Below are positions 17,710-26,698 of a DNA stretch of 64,000 nucleotides, piece after piece. The position numbers and the translations under genes are program-made. The first letter of the stretch is position 1. Every line of letters begins with the position of its first letter. The DNA comes from an uncultured Eubacterium sp. Lineage in GTDB: Bacteria > Bacillota > Clostridia > Lachnospirales > Lachnospiraceae. A model generated the notes under the pieces. The model saw only the letters and a list, made by a program, of their open reading frames with translations. It made no database searches and was not told the origin of the DNA. The stretch spans positions 1 through 64,000 of the forward strand of contig CAJTMV010000020.1 in the NCBI GenBank assembly GCA_910577225.1, read 5' to 3'.

Positions 17710-18837
17710 CTATAATCTGTTTTTCAGACGGTATACCGCAGCCAGTATCTCTGCCACGGTCTGATACAGTTCCGGCGGAATTTCTTCGCCAATCTCTACA
17801 TTTGCATACAGCATACGTGCCAGCGGCTTATTTTCTACAATTTCCACGTCGGCTTCTTTGGCTTTTTCTTTAATCTGGAGAGCCAGATAATCGGTTCCTT
17901 TCGCAAGCACAATCGGCGCCTGCGCTTCTTCTGCATCATATTTAAGCGCTACGGCATAATGTGTCGGATTCGTAATTACGACGTCCGCTTTTGGCACATC
18001 CTGCATCATACGCCTTTGCGATGCTTCTCTCATCCTCGCGCGCTGCTTTCCTTTAATCTGCGGATCACCTTCGCTATTTTTATATTCGTCTTTGACCTCC
18101 TGCTTGGTCATCTTCAAATCGTCTTTAAATTTCCATTTTTGATAGATATAATCGACAATGCCTATCAGAAAATAGGCAATCGATATTTTCATTCCAGCAT
18201 TTATAATTACAGAACCTACAAACATGACCGCCTGTATGAGCGGCATATCGTATAACAGCAGTATGTTTCTGGAATCATCCGCAACTGCTGAATAAGCAAC
18301 CCATAAGATCAGTATAATCTTTAAAAATGATTTTAGCAGTTCTACGAGAGAGTCTTTCGAAAAAAAGCGCTTAAAACCATTGATTGGGTTAAATTTTTTA
18401 AAATCCGGCTTCAGCGGCTTTGTCGTAACGCGCCATTTGACCTGAAGCAGATTAATCACAAACATGACCAGGAATCCTGCCGCAAAAAATGGAAGAACCA
18501 TCACAAATGCGTCCATCAGCGCTCTTTGTATCATCTGCGAAACGGATCTGGCCGTCATACCGGTACTGTTTTCATCCAAAAACTCTGGTATTCGATTGTA
18601 AAAGGTTTCAAACAGCTCCAGCATTCCTCCGCCAAGCGTTGACATCGTTACCTGGAGCAGAATAAATAACAGCAGCAGTCCCACTGCGTTATCCAGCTCT
18701 CTGCTTTTTGCAACTTTGCCGTCGTTTCTGGCATCGGACAATTTTTTTGCGGTAGGCTGCTCTGTCTTTTCCCCGCCTTCACCGTCTTTTGCAAACCACT
18801 GAAGGTCCAAAGACACCGACCATTCTTTTTTATTCAC
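17710..18837 (-). CDS. flhB: Flagellar export gate/switch protein FlhB
   Basis: 375 residues with four membrane helices (about 45-235) and the cytoplasmic domain carrying the self-cleavage site Asn290-Pro-Thr-His293 in VITNPTHYAVALKYD. Cleavage between Asn and Pro switches export from rod/hook to filament substrates. The start is GTG, overlapping the fliR 3' end by eight bases, so translation is coupled. Confidence 0.96.
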   Translation of the reverse strand: MNKKEWSVSLDLQWFAKDGEGGEKTEQPTAKKLSDARNDGKVAKSRELDNAVGLLLLFILLQVTMSTLGGGMLELFETFYNRIPEFLDENSTGMTARSVSQMIQRALMDAFVMVLPFFAAGFLVMFVINLLQVKWRVTTKPLKPDFKKFNPINGFKRFFSKDSLVELLKSFLKIILILWVAYSAVADDSRNILLLYDMPLIQAVMFVGSVIINAGMKISIAYFLIGIVDYIYQKWKFKDDLKMTKQEVKDEYKNSEGDPQIKGKQRARMREASQRRMMQDVPKADVVITNPTHYAVALKYDAEEAQAPIVLAKGTDYLALQIKEKAKEADVEIVENKPLARMLYANVEIGEEIPPELYQTVAEILAAVYRLKNRL

Positions 18838-19618
18838 TCACATACATCCCTTTTATCATGTAAACTACAAGCCGTTTCATTTCCTGCGCAATATTATCTG
18901 CAATGGAATCCAGCAGTGTAAATGCCAGAATCAAAACAGTCAGTCCGACCAGAACTTTTAGCTGCATACCTATAGCAAACATATTCATCTGCGGCGATAC
19001 TCTTGCCAGAATACCAAGCACACAGTTGACAAGCATCATACAGGCAAATACCGGCAGCGTAATCCGAAACCCAAGGATGAGCAGGCTTGACATATAGCTC
19101 GATATTCCTTTTAGCAGATAATCCCACTGAAACACCTGCTGATTGATCGGTATCAGCTGATAAGAATCGCAAACCGCCCGTATTACATAATGATACATAT
19201 TGGTAGCCAGAAGCATCAGCATTACCATGTAATTGTACAGATTGCCTGTAATGCTTTCATTCATCTGCGTCATCGGGTTAAATTCCTGTGCCATGGAAAG
19301 GCCGATCTGCATATCGATCAGCGCACCCGCGAACAAAACAATAGAATTACAGATACTGGCTGAATAACCTATCAGCAAGCCCGTAATTCCTTCCTTGATC
19401 ACAATAACTCCATATTCCATTATACCTGTGTAAGCAAGGTTCTGCTCCGGCAAAACACCTGTCAGCATAATTGCAATACAGCCTGCCATTCCTATTTTTG
19501 TTTTGGCCGGAACACCTCTCGTATTAAAAAAAGGCGCTGCAAAAACACAGGTAGCAATCCGAACCAGTATTAACAGGAAATATTCAAATGTCTGTAATGA
19601 GAACGTCGCATTGAACAT
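18830..19618 (-). CDS. fliR: Flagellar export gate protein FliR
   Basis: 262-residue polytopic protein with about six membrane helices. The motifs AAPFFNTRGVPAKTKIGMA (about 28-46) and GLSMAQEFNPM are conserved in FliR. With FliP and FliQ it forms the helical export pore at the centre of the basal body. It overlaps flhB by eight bases. Confidence 0.95.
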   Translation of the reverse strand: MFNATFSLQTFEYFLLILVRIATCVFAAPFFNTRGVPAKTKIGMAGCIAIMLTGVLPEQNLAYTGIMEYGVIVIKEGITGLLIGYSASICNSIVLFAGALIDMQIGLSMAQEFNPMTQMNESITGNLYNYMVMLMLLATNMYHYVIRAVCDSYQLIPINQQVFQWDYLLKGISSYMSSLLILGFRITLPVFACMMLVNCVLGILARVSPQMNMFAIGMQLKVLVGLTVLILAFTLLDSIADNIAQEMKRLVVYMIKGMYVSE

Positions 19619-19636
19619 GATACATTCCTATCCTAA

Positions 19637-19906
19637 TTACACATACAAGCTAAAATCAGACCACAAACGAACCATAAACTCAGACATATTGTTCAGCATC
19701 CAGGCGCCGACCAGCAGCATCATTGCAAACACTGCCAGAATCTTTGGTACAAACGTCAGCGTTTGTTCCTGAATGGACGTAACCGTCTGAAAAATACTGA
19801 TAATCAGACCAACTACCAGCGAGGTAAGCAGCAATGGAGCCGCTGTTAATATCACCGTATAAATCGCTTCCCGCGAAATATCCATAACCTGCCCTTGTGT
19901 AAGCAT
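19637..19906 (-). CDS. fliQ: Flagellar export gate protein FliQ
   Basis: 89 residues, the normal length, with two membrane helices (about 17-37 and 50-72) and the signature SIFQTVTSIQEQTLTFVPK between them. It lies between fliP and fliR in the standard order. Confidence 0.96.
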   Translation of the reverse strand: MLTQGQVMDISREAIYTVILTAAPLLLTSLVVGLIISIFQTVTSIQEQTLTFVPKILAVFAMMLLVGAWMLNNMSEFMVRLWSDFSLYV

Positions 19907-19938
19907 AACACGCCCTCCTCAGCCTATTCTGCCGACTG

Positions 19939-20775
19939 TCAGAGAAACGTCTCAAACAGTCTTCCTATAACCAGATTCCATCCATCAGCCAGAACGAACA
20001 ACAAAATCTTAAACGGCATGGAAATCGTTGTCGGCGGCAGCATCATCATACCCATGGACATTAATACCGACGATACAACCATATCAATGACGATAAACGG
20101 AATATAAATAATAAATCCGATAATAAACGCTCTGCGCAGTTCACCGACAATAAAACTTGGTATCAGTACTGTAAACGGAACATCTTCAACTGTTTCATAA
20201 GTAACATCTGCAATCTCACAAAACATATTGACATCTTTTTCCTGCAGCTTCGGATACATAAAATTACGAATGGAATCCTCTGCCCGCTCAAGCGCAGTCT
20301 CAAGTTTAATTTCACCTCTGTCCAGCGGCTGAAGCGCCTGCTCGTTAATCTGCGTAAAAGTCGGTGCCATAATAAATGCTGTCAAAAAAAGCGCCAGCCC
20401 TGCCATAACCTGATTCGGCGGCGTCGACTGGGTACCCAGCGCGGTTCTTACAAAATGAAGAACTACTACAATCCGGGTATACGATGTCAGCATTATCATA
20501 ATCGACGGTGCCAGCGAAATAACGGTAAGCACAATCATCATTCGGATCGGCGCTGATATCCCGCCTTCTTCATTTCCCCAGCTGATCCAGAGTCCGTCGT
20601 TATAATCCGGCGCTGGTTCTTCGGGCGGCTGTGCGGAATCAAAGCCTCCGACACTATTTCCTGCTGATGCATACGCTTGTCCGCGGGTACAAAACACCAG
20701 ACAAATGGTAAGCGTCACTATGGCCAGCATAAATGACGCCATGCAATATTTTTTCTTCCCTGTACTCATTCTCAC
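19939..20775 (-). CDS. fliP: Flagellar export gate protein FliP
   Basis: 278 residues with an N-terminal signal-like hydrophobic segment (about 10-37, ending near AYASA) and four membrane helices. FliP signatures are MIMLTSYTRIVVVLHFVRTA, FLTAFIMAPTF and the C-terminal GWNLVIGRLF. It forms a pentameric ring in the export gate. The start is taken as GTG at 20775 because TAAGG lies six bases upstream; an ATG two codons later is possible. Confidence 0.95.
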   Translation of the reverse strand: MRMSTGKKKYCMASFMLAIVTLTICLVFCTRGQAYASAGNSVGGFDSAQPPEEPAPDYNDGLWISWGNEEGGISAPIRMMIVLTVISLAPSIMIMLTSYTRIVVVLHFVRTALGTQSTPPNQVMAGLALFLTAFIMAPTFTQINEQALQPLDRGEIKLETALERAEDSIRNFMYPKLQEKDVNMFCEIADVTYETVEDVPFTVLIPSFIVGELRRAFIIGFIIYIPFIVIDMVVSSVLMSMGMMMLPPTTISMPFKILLFVLADGWNLVIGRLFETFL

Positions 20776-20783
20776 AATCTGCC

Positions 20784-21176
20784 TTATTTTTTTGGAAGAT
20801 GATGTTTTACTTTGTCAAGAATGTCATGGAAACTTTCAGCCATGTCTATCTTCTGTCCTGCCGCACCTGCAGCATAATCTGTAAGCTGATCTTCACGAAT
20901 CTCAGCCAGCTTCTCAATATGATCTTTGGTTACTGCTATGACAAGGTATACATCTCCTGCTCTGATAATCTGTATGTATCCATTTGCTGAAACTTTTAAC
21001 GTTTCAATTATCTTTAGATTCTGGTTATGCAGCTGTCCCTGCTGATACTTTGCAATCCAGCGTGTTGTCAGCAAAGTAAGCAGCAATACAAGAACAAACA
21101 ACATCAGAACCCAGATCAGCTGCCCCAGATTGTGCAACATGGAGACAGTTGAAGCGGTGAACAGCATACTAACCAA
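20784..21176 (-). CDS. fliO: Flagellar biogenesis protein FliO
   Basis: 130 residues: one membrane helix (about 15-39) and a small cytoplasmic domain containing LKIIETLKVSANGYIQIIRAG and YLVIAVTKDHIEKL, the FliO/FliZ-family pattern. FliO helps assemble the FliP ring. Its 5' end overlaps the cheY stop region by eight bases. Confidence 0.88.
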   Translation of the reverse strand: MVSMLFTASTVSMLHNLGQLIWVLMLFVLVLLLTLLTTRWIAKYQQGQLHNQNLKIIETLKVSANGYIQIIRAGDVYLVIAVTKDHIEKLAEIREDQLTDYAAGAAGQKIDMAESFHDILDKVKHHLPKK

Positions 21177-21531
21177 CTACTTTTTTCACTGCTTCCAATA
21201 CACGCTCTGCCTGGAACGGTTTTACAATAAAATCCTTAGCGCCGGATTGTATCGCTTCAATAACCATCGCCTGCTGACCCATGGCAGAACACATAATAAC
21301 ACAGGCGCCCGCATCGATTTCTTTGATCGCTTTTAATGCCTGAATCCCATCCATTTCCGGCATGGTAATATCCATTAATACGAGATCCGGCTTTGTTTCA
21401 TTGTATTTTTCTACCGCCTTCACTCCGTTTTCAGCTTCACCGGCAATTTCATAACCGTTTTTGGATAAAATATCCTTGATCATCATTCTCATAAAAGCTG
21501 CATCGTCACAAATTAAAACTTTCTTTGCCAT
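21169..21531 (-). CDS. cheY: Chemotaxis response regulator CheY
   Basis: 120-residue single receiver domain. Acidic pocket CDDAAFMR, phospho-acceptor Asp in PDLVLMDITMPEMDG (about residue 54), switch Ser in VIMCSAMGQ and Lys in DFIVKPF are all present. CheY-P binds FliM/FliY to change motor rotation. The ATG at 21531 is preferred for its distance from GGGAG. It lies between fliY and fliO, as in Bacillus. Confidence 0.96.
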   Translation of the reverse strand: MAKKVLICDDAAFMRMMIKDILSKNGYEIAGEAENGVKAVEKYNETKPDLVLMDITMPEMDGIQALKAIKEIDAGACVIMCSAMGQQAMVIEAIQSGAKDFIVKPFQAERVLEAVKKVVG

Positions 21532-21624
21532 AATATACATTCTCCCTTATTTTTCTATTATGATTGTTTTATCTCTTCGCGAGATTCTTTATCTATTATA
21601 ACATAAAACAATAAGTATTAGCAA

Positions 21625-22776
21625 TTATTTTATAATTTCTGTAATTCTTACGCCAAAACTTTCTTCTATGACTACAACTTCGCCTTTCGCGACATATTTG
21701 CCATTTACAAGAATATCGATCGGCTCGCCTGCAATCTTATCCAGCTCAATAATTGTACCTGGCGCAAAATCGAGAATTTCCTGAATCGACTTTGTCGTTC
21801 GTCCCAATTCTACCGTAACCTCAAGCGGGACATCCATAATCAGGTCAATATTTTCCTTTTGGAAAATCGCCGGATTAAAATCGCCGGAAAAGCTCTGGAA
21901 CTGTGCCTGCTGTACATTCACCGGCTGCTGCATCATTGGCTGCTGGTACATCGGCTGCATCATCGGCTGCTGCATCATTGGCTGCTGCATCATCGGCTGA
22001 CCCTGCATCGGCTGCTGCATCATTGGCTGCGCCTGCTGAGGCTGTGCCTGCGGAGCCGGAGCTGCAGACGGAGTCGCTTCTTCCAAATCTTTTGACATAT
22101 TCGATTTGATGCTCTCGCACATCTCTTTTGCAAATGAAATCGGATATAACTGCATAATCGTGCTGTCTACAAGATCGCCAATTTCCATCTTAAACGAAAT
22201 CTTGATAAAATCTCCGGTTAAAAATTCGTCGATTTCTTTTTCATCAAGACTGTCTGTCAGATCGATCAGATTCGCTTCAGGCGGACTGATATCGATCGTT
22301 TTTTCCAGCATGGAAGACAGCGATGTAGCCGCGGAACCCATCATCTGGTTCATCGCTTCACTAATTGCGCTTAAATGAAGCTCTCCCAGCTCGACTTCCG
22401 TATTTGTTCCGTCTCCGCCCATCATCAGATCTGTAATGACTTTTACGTCCTGCTCTTTTAATACAAGCAGATTACTGCCATCCAGACCTACTGTATAAGC
22501 GATGCGGATAAATACGCATGGTCTTTCATACTGACTGACAATATCATCCCATTTCGCCATCGATACAACCGGAGTGGATATGTCTACCTTATGGTTTACA
22601 AGCGAGAACAATGTTGTTGCCGCCGTACCCATACTGATATTTGCAATTTCACCTATTGTATCACATTCATCAGCTGTGATTTGTTCATTACCGGAAGCGG
22701 CTGTCTCAGCACCTGCCGCATCTCCACCATTCTGAAGAAGCGCTGTGATCTCTTCCTGTGACAATACTCCATCCAT
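21625..22776 (-). CDS. fliY: Flagellar motor switch phosphatase FliY (CheC-FliN fusion)
   Basis: 383 residues. MDGVLSQEEITALL at the N-terminus is a CheY-P-binding peptide. A CheC-like phosphatase domain follows (about 35-225) with EIANISMGTAATTL and AISEAMNQMMGSAATSL. A Gln/Met/Pro linker (about 235-291) is built of repeated MMQQP units, and the C-terminal FliN domain (about 305-383) has LDFAPGTIIELDKIAGEPID. It forms the lower C-ring and removes phosphate from CheY-P at the switch. It replaces FliN, as in other Firmicutes. Confidence 0.96.
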   Translation of the reverse strand: MDGVLSQEEITALLQNGGDAAGAETAASGNEQITADECDTIGEIANISMGTAATTLFSLVNHKVDISTPVVSMAKWDDIVSQYERPCVFIRIAYTVGLDGSNLLVLKEQDVKVITDLMMGGDGTNTEVELGELHLSAISEAMNQMMGSAATSLSSMLEKTIDISPPEANLIDLTDSLDEKEIDEFLTGDFIKISFKMEIGDLVDSTIMQLYPISFAKEMCESIKSNMSKDLEEATPSAAPAPQAQPQQAQPMMQQPMQGQPMMQQPMMQQPMMQPMYQQPMMQQPVNVQQAQFQSFSGDFNPAIFQKENIDLIMDVPLEVTVELGRTTKSIQEILDFAPGTIIELDKIAGEPIDILVNGKYVAKGEVVVIEESFGVRITEIIK

Positions 22777-22785
22777 AATCTTACT

Positions 22786-23763
22786 CTATTCCTCTCTTAT
22801 AATTGACGTGACTCTGACTGCATAGTTATCACCTGAGACACCAGGCAGTGCTGTAAACTTTCTCATGCTTCCGACATAAATACTTAGTTCATCTTCCACT
22901 TTTGTATCCAGACGAATAATATCGCCTATATGCAATCCGGCAAAATCGCTGATCGAAAAAGAACTGTTGCCCAGGACTGCCTTGACAGGTATCGGAGCTT
23001 TTTCCAGCAGGTTTTCTACCATATTGCTGTAAGAAATTTCTTCTTTTTCCTGCTGGCTGGAATACCAGAATTTTGTATTCAGCTTATCCATTACGAGATC
23101 CAGCGTTATATAAGGAAGACATACGTTCATCAGTCCTTCCACATCTCCGATTTTAATATTAATCGTAATGATGGCAATCATCTCGCTTGGCGAAATAATC
23201 TGCGCAAACTGAGAGTTCGTTTCGATACGTTCCAGTCGCGGCGTAAGCTCTACGACGTTTTTCCAAGGCTCCCGCAGCAGATTGACGCAGACAGTCAGCA
23301 GTCTTTCTATGATCAGCAATTCTATTTCCGAAAACTCTCTGGCCTTGGCTAAAGGTTCTCCAAGCCCTCCCAGCATTCGGTCTACCATTGCATATCCGAT
23401 ATTGGTTGCCATTTCCAGCAAAATATTTCCTTTCAAGGGTGAAAAATTGATCACTCCAAGAAGCATCGGATTCGAAAGCGAATTTGCAAATTCTGAATAG
23501 GTAACCGCTTCCGAATTGACTACCTCCACCTGTATATTTTTTCTTAAATATACAGGCAGATTCGTAGAAAGCAGACGTCCATAATGTTCAAAAATAATTT
23601 CCAGCGTGCGAAGATGCTCTTTTGAAAATTTCGAAGGTCTTGCAAAATCATAATTCTTGACTGGTTTATCTTCTACATCTTTCATTTCGTCTACGTCGAC
23701 TTCGCCGCTGCTAAGCGCCTTGAGCAGATTATCTATCTCGCTCTGAGACAAAACATCAGCCAT
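22786..23763 (-). CDS. fliM: Flagellar motor switch protein FliM
   Basis: 325 residues from MADVLSQSEIDNLLKAL, the N-terminal CheY-P-binding segment. The central CheC-like domain (about 45-225) includes LTPRLERIETNSQFAQIISP, and a FliN-like domain ends the protein. FliM connects FliG to FliY in the C-ring. The start at 23763 is chosen over an ATG four codons upstream because the protein then begins at the conserved peptide. It ends nine bases before fliY. Confidence 0.96.
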   Translation of the reverse strand: MADVLSQSEIDNLLKALSSGEVDVDEMKDVEDKPVKNYDFARPSKFSKEHLRTLEIIFEHYGRLLSTNLPVYLRKNIQVEVVNSEAVTYSEFANSLSNPMLLGVINFSPLKGNILLEMATNIGYAMVDRMLGGLGEPLAKAREFSEIELLIIERLLTVCVNLLREPWKNVVELTPRLERIETNSQFAQIISPSEMIAIITINIKIGDVEGLMNVCLPYITLDLVMDKLNTKFWYSSQQEKEEISYSNMVENLLEKAPIPVKAVLGNSSFSISDFAGLHIGDIIRLDTKVEDELSIYVGSMRKFTALPGVSGDNYAVRVTSIIREE

Positions 23764-23803
23764 GAATCTCACCACCTGTCATTTGTTTTATTCTAACTAT
23801 AGT

Positions 23804-24328
23804 TTACTGATAATTTGTCTCTGAAAAATTGATTGCGATAATAAAATCAGAATCAAAAAGCTCCTGCATCTGCTCTAACATATCGCTGCGTATTTCTTCC
23901 TGTCCTTCCGGCGTACGGATTTCTTCATATGTATATTTGAGGAACGTATTAATTGCAATTTCCTGCAGCAACGCTTCTCTTCCCTGAATCTGCGGCTGCT
24001 TTTCCGCGTAGTCGGTATCCTCTTTGTTTAATACCGCGGATACTTTCGTAACTACATAATGATCTTCGTTATCCGCTCCTCTTTTCAAGGTAAATGTTTG
24101 TACGTCCTCTCCCGTTATCAAAACGACATCCGTCTGATCGAGCGGAACCGTATTGGCATTGTATACCTTACCGCTTTCCAGTTCCAGCTTTATCGCAGTG
24201 CACACCTGCGTAATCAGCTCATTCGACTGCTTCGCAGTCGGTACAAGCGTAATCATAATTACTGCTGAGAGCACCACATTGACAAACACGAGCGCCATAA
24301 TCAATACAGACATTAAATTCTTTTTCAT
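23804..24328 (-). CDS. fliL: Flagellar basal-body-associated protein FliL
   Basis: 174 residues. One N-terminal membrane helix (about 5-28) precedes a periplasm-facing FliL domain ending in EIRSDMLEQMQELFDSDFIIAINFSE-type sequence. FliL stabilises stators around the motor. MKKNLMSV at 24328 follows GGGAG by five bases. Sequence conservation in FliL is low; the call rests on architecture and position between motB and fliM. Confidence 0.85.
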   Translation of the reverse strand: MKKNLMSVLIMALVFVNVVLSAVIMITLVPTAKQSNELITQVCTAIKLELESGKVYNANTVPLDQTDVVLITGEDVQTFTLKRGADNEDHYVVTKVSAVLNKEDTDYAEKQPQIQGREALLQEIAINTFLKYTYEEIRTPEGQEEIRSDMLEQMQELFDSDFIIAINFSETNYQ

Positions 24329-24349
24329 CTGTTCTCCCATCCTTTACCT

Positions 24350-25321
24350 TTATTCAATATTATCTGAATTAAATGAATTAAATATTTTGATCTCTACCCT
24401 GCGGTTTTGCGCGCGTCCTTCCGGCGTTCCATTATCCGCGATCGGCACATAATCTCCGCGTCCGGAAGACTTAATATTTGCCGGATTCAGATGTGTGGTT
24501 GCACGCAGATAATCTGCCACTGACAATGCACGGTACATGGAAAGGACATTATTATCTGGAAATCTCGCATTATGAACCGGAACATTATCCGTATGCCCTT
24601 CAATCTCAATCATATTGCTCTTAAACTTTTGTAAAATCGTTCCGATCTTATCGATCATCGGCCGCGCGTCTTCTGCCAGATCAGAGGAACCGGAGGCAAA
24701 CAAAATTGCGCCGTTTAATGTCATGGCTACATATTGTCCGTTAAAATCCACCTGAACCTTATCCTGAATCCCGTATTTTTTCAGCATACGATCTACCTTA
24801 TCCGCCATCTGTTCCGATTCTTTGATCTCCGCTTCTTCGATCAGATCTTTTGCCTCCTGCTGCGTCATCTCCGAATCCTGTACGCCGTTTACCCGCTCGG
24901 CACTCTGATCGCGTTCCGCTTCCAGTCCTTCCTTTTGTCCCTCAGAGGTGGCAAATCCCTCTTCCGGATTATGGTTCGCGCCGTCGTCATCTGCAAGTGT
25001 ATGCAGAATATCCGTTTTTTCCGCATCGGATTTCCCTTCTCCTGAAGACGTCGTTTTCGGGTTAAAATATACGTCGAATTTCTGCATCTGATTAATGCCT
25101 GCGGAAACCATCTTTCCTTCGCCGACCGAAGATCCGCCGCCCTTTAGAATACTATACTGGCTCTGCAAAGAAGCAATCAGAGCCTCAAACTTATCTTCGT
25201 CTACCGAAGACATTGAGAACAAAAGTACGAAGAAACATAACAGCAGGTTCATCAGATCACTAAACGTTGCCATCCACGCCGGGGAGCCTTTTGGAGGTTC
25301 TTCCTGTTTTTGTTTCGCCAT
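24350..25321 (-). CDS. motB: Flagellar stator protein MotB
   Basis: 323 residues. The N-terminal cytoplasmic stretch and single membrane helix read PAWMATFSDLMNLLLCFFVLLFS; the essential proton-binding Asp is in TFSDLMNLLL (residue about 22). A long charged linker follows, then an OmpA-like peptidoglycan-binding domain with IEIEGHTDNVPVHNARFPDN and NRRVEIKI. The Asp plus the Ser-Met-Ser after the helix suit a proton-type stator; Na+ use cannot be excluded. It starts three bases after motA ends. Confidence 0.95.
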   Translation of the reverse strand: MAKQKQEEPPKGSPAWMATFSDLMNLLLCFFVLLFSMSSVDEDKFEALIASLQSQYSILKGGGSSVGEGKMVSAGINQMQKFDVYFNPKTTSSGEGKSDAEKTDILHTLADDDGANHNPEEGFATSEGQKEGLEAERDQSAERVNGVQDSEMTQQEAKDLIEEAEIKESEQMADKVDRMLKKYGIQDKVQVDFNGQYVAMTLNGAILFASGSSDLAEDARPMIDKIGTILQKFKSNMIEIEGHTDNVPVHNARFPDNNVLSMYRALSVADYLRATTHLNPANIKSSGRGDYVPIADNGTPEGRAQNRRVEIKIFNSFNSDNIE

Positions 25322-25323
25322 TC

Positions 25324-26142
25324 TTATTCACCGCCTCCGCCGCCTGGACCGCCGCTGCTTAACTCTTCACGCGCGCTCGGAGCCAGGAATGATTTTAATT
25401 TTTCTTCGATGACACGCGGATTTTCGCCCGCCTGAATCGATAATAAGCCTTCTACCGTAATCTCCTTGACCATCATTTCCAGATCGTTGTTCACCTTCAG
25501 CTTGGATGCCGTAGGATCACAGAGCCAGTTTGCGATTACGGAACCATAGAACGTCGTTAACAACGCAACCGCCATATTCGGTCCGATGGAAGAAGGATCA
25601 CTTAAGTCCTTTAACATCTTAATCAGACCAATCAGCGTTCCGATCATACCCCATGCAGGACCGAGAGCGCCCCACTTTTCATAAAAAGCGATGACCGTTT
25701 TATGTCTCGTCTCAATGCAGGTCAGATCTGTCTCAAGAATCCCTCGTACAAGCTCCGGGTCTGTACCGTCGACGACAAGCATAATGCCTTTTTTCAAAAA
25801 TTCGTCTTCCACGCCGTTCGCCGCTTCTTCCAAAGCAAGCAGACCTTCTTTTCTGGCTATATTCGACATACTGATAATATTTCGAATCGCCTCTGCAGCG
25901 TCTGCCTTTGGCTGTTTAAACGTCAGCGCAAACGCCTTAAAAGAATTAATGGTATCCGGCAGCTTGTTACAGCCGATAACGCCGCAAAGAGAACCGCCCA
26001 GCGTAATAAGTACTGAAGGGATATCAATAAATGATTCAGTAATGACATTAAATTGGAACGTCCCGAGATCTGTATTAAACGTCATACCAAAGATCATCAT
26101 AAGGATACCAATTACCAGTCCTAACAAAGTTGCTATATCCAA
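25324..26142 (-). CDS. motA: Flagellar stator protein MotA
   Basis: 272 residues with four membrane helices. Conserved blocks are ITLGGSLCGVIGCN, KWGALGPAWGMIGTLIGLI (around 155-172) and LLTTFYGSVIANWLCDP. A Gly-rich tail (GGPGGGGGE) ends it. It forms the pentameric ion channel around MotB. It lies within the fla/che operon between flbD and motB, whereas in Bacillus motAB is elsewhere. Confidence 0.96.
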   Translation of the reverse strand: MDIATLLGLVIGILMMIFGMTFNTDLGTFQFNVITESFIDIPSVLITLGGSLCGVIGCNKLPDTINSFKAFALTFKQPKADAAEAIRNIISMSNIARKEGLLALEEAANGVEDEFLKKGIMLVVDGTDPELVRGILETDLTCIETRHKTVIAFYEKWGALGPAWGMIGTLIGLIKMLKDLSDPSSIGPNMAVALLTTFYGSVIANWLCDPTASKLKVNNDLEMMVKEITVEGLLSIQAGENPRVIEEKLKSFLAPSAREELSSGGPGGGGGE

Positions 26143-26194
26143 TTTTTTTCACCTACCAATTAATTTTTCTCTTGTATAACACTCCTGCGTATGG

Positions 26195-26413
26195 CTAGAT
26201 TTCTTCTGCCTGATTACGGAATATTAGACAATCATTTAATATTTTTCTTCTATATAATATTACTAGATTTTGTATCTCTTGTCTACTTTCTTTTACAATA
26301 ATTTTTTTTCCGGATAAAAAAGATATCACGGTATCCGGAGTTTCTTCCACAAATTCGATCTGATCGGCATTAATTAACAGTTTTGTATCGTTAAGTCTTG
26401 TTACTTCTATCAT
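26195..26413 (-). CDS. flbD: FlbD-family small flagellar protein
   Basis: 72 residues, starting MIEVTRLNDTKLLINADQIEFVEETPDTVISF (shown in part), the hallmark of the FlbD family (Pfam FlbD). The biochemical role is unclear in the family. It lies between flgE and motA, the standard order in Clostridia and spirochaetes. Confidence 0.92.
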   Translation of the reverse strand: MIEVTRLNDTKLLINADQIEFVEETPDTVISFLSGKKIIVKESRQEIQNLVILYRRKILNDCLIFRNQAEEI

Positions 26414-26436
26414 AGTGGGTCTCCTTCTGCCGGGGC

Positions 26437-26636
26437 GCTGTATCCTGCGGATCTCCCGCGAAGATTTCAGGCCTCTCGGACGCCGCTGTATCCTGCGGAA
26501 CGGTTTTCTCCGTTATGGCCAGTCAATGATCCGGCTGCGCTGTCTTACCGTACATCCCCTGGCCGCAGCGGAGAAAATCGTTCTGCAGGATACAGCGGCT
26601 GGTTTCTGGCTGAATCCGGACAGATTCAGCTGCCAG
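26437..26636 (-). other. Structured intergenic region between flgE and flbD
   Basis: A 285-base gap inside the operon (26414-26698) holds unusual structure. CGCTGTATCCTGCGG occurs at about 26438 and again at 26484, and inverted (CTGCAGGATACAGCGG) at 26583-26598. Positions 26483-26522 and 26559-26598 form a 40-bp inverted repeat with about five mismatches, mostly G-U compatible, around a 36-base loop. A second hairpin, GCTGAATC/GATTCAGC, lies next to it at about 26608-26629. No T-run follows, so it is not a simple terminator; it could be an RNA processing or stability element, or a degenerate mobile repeat. Confidence 0.7.
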
Positions 26637-26698
26637 CCGTTATTTCGCATTCCTGCTTTTATTTTAAAACTGTTACTTTGTATTTCATTTATCAGCGA

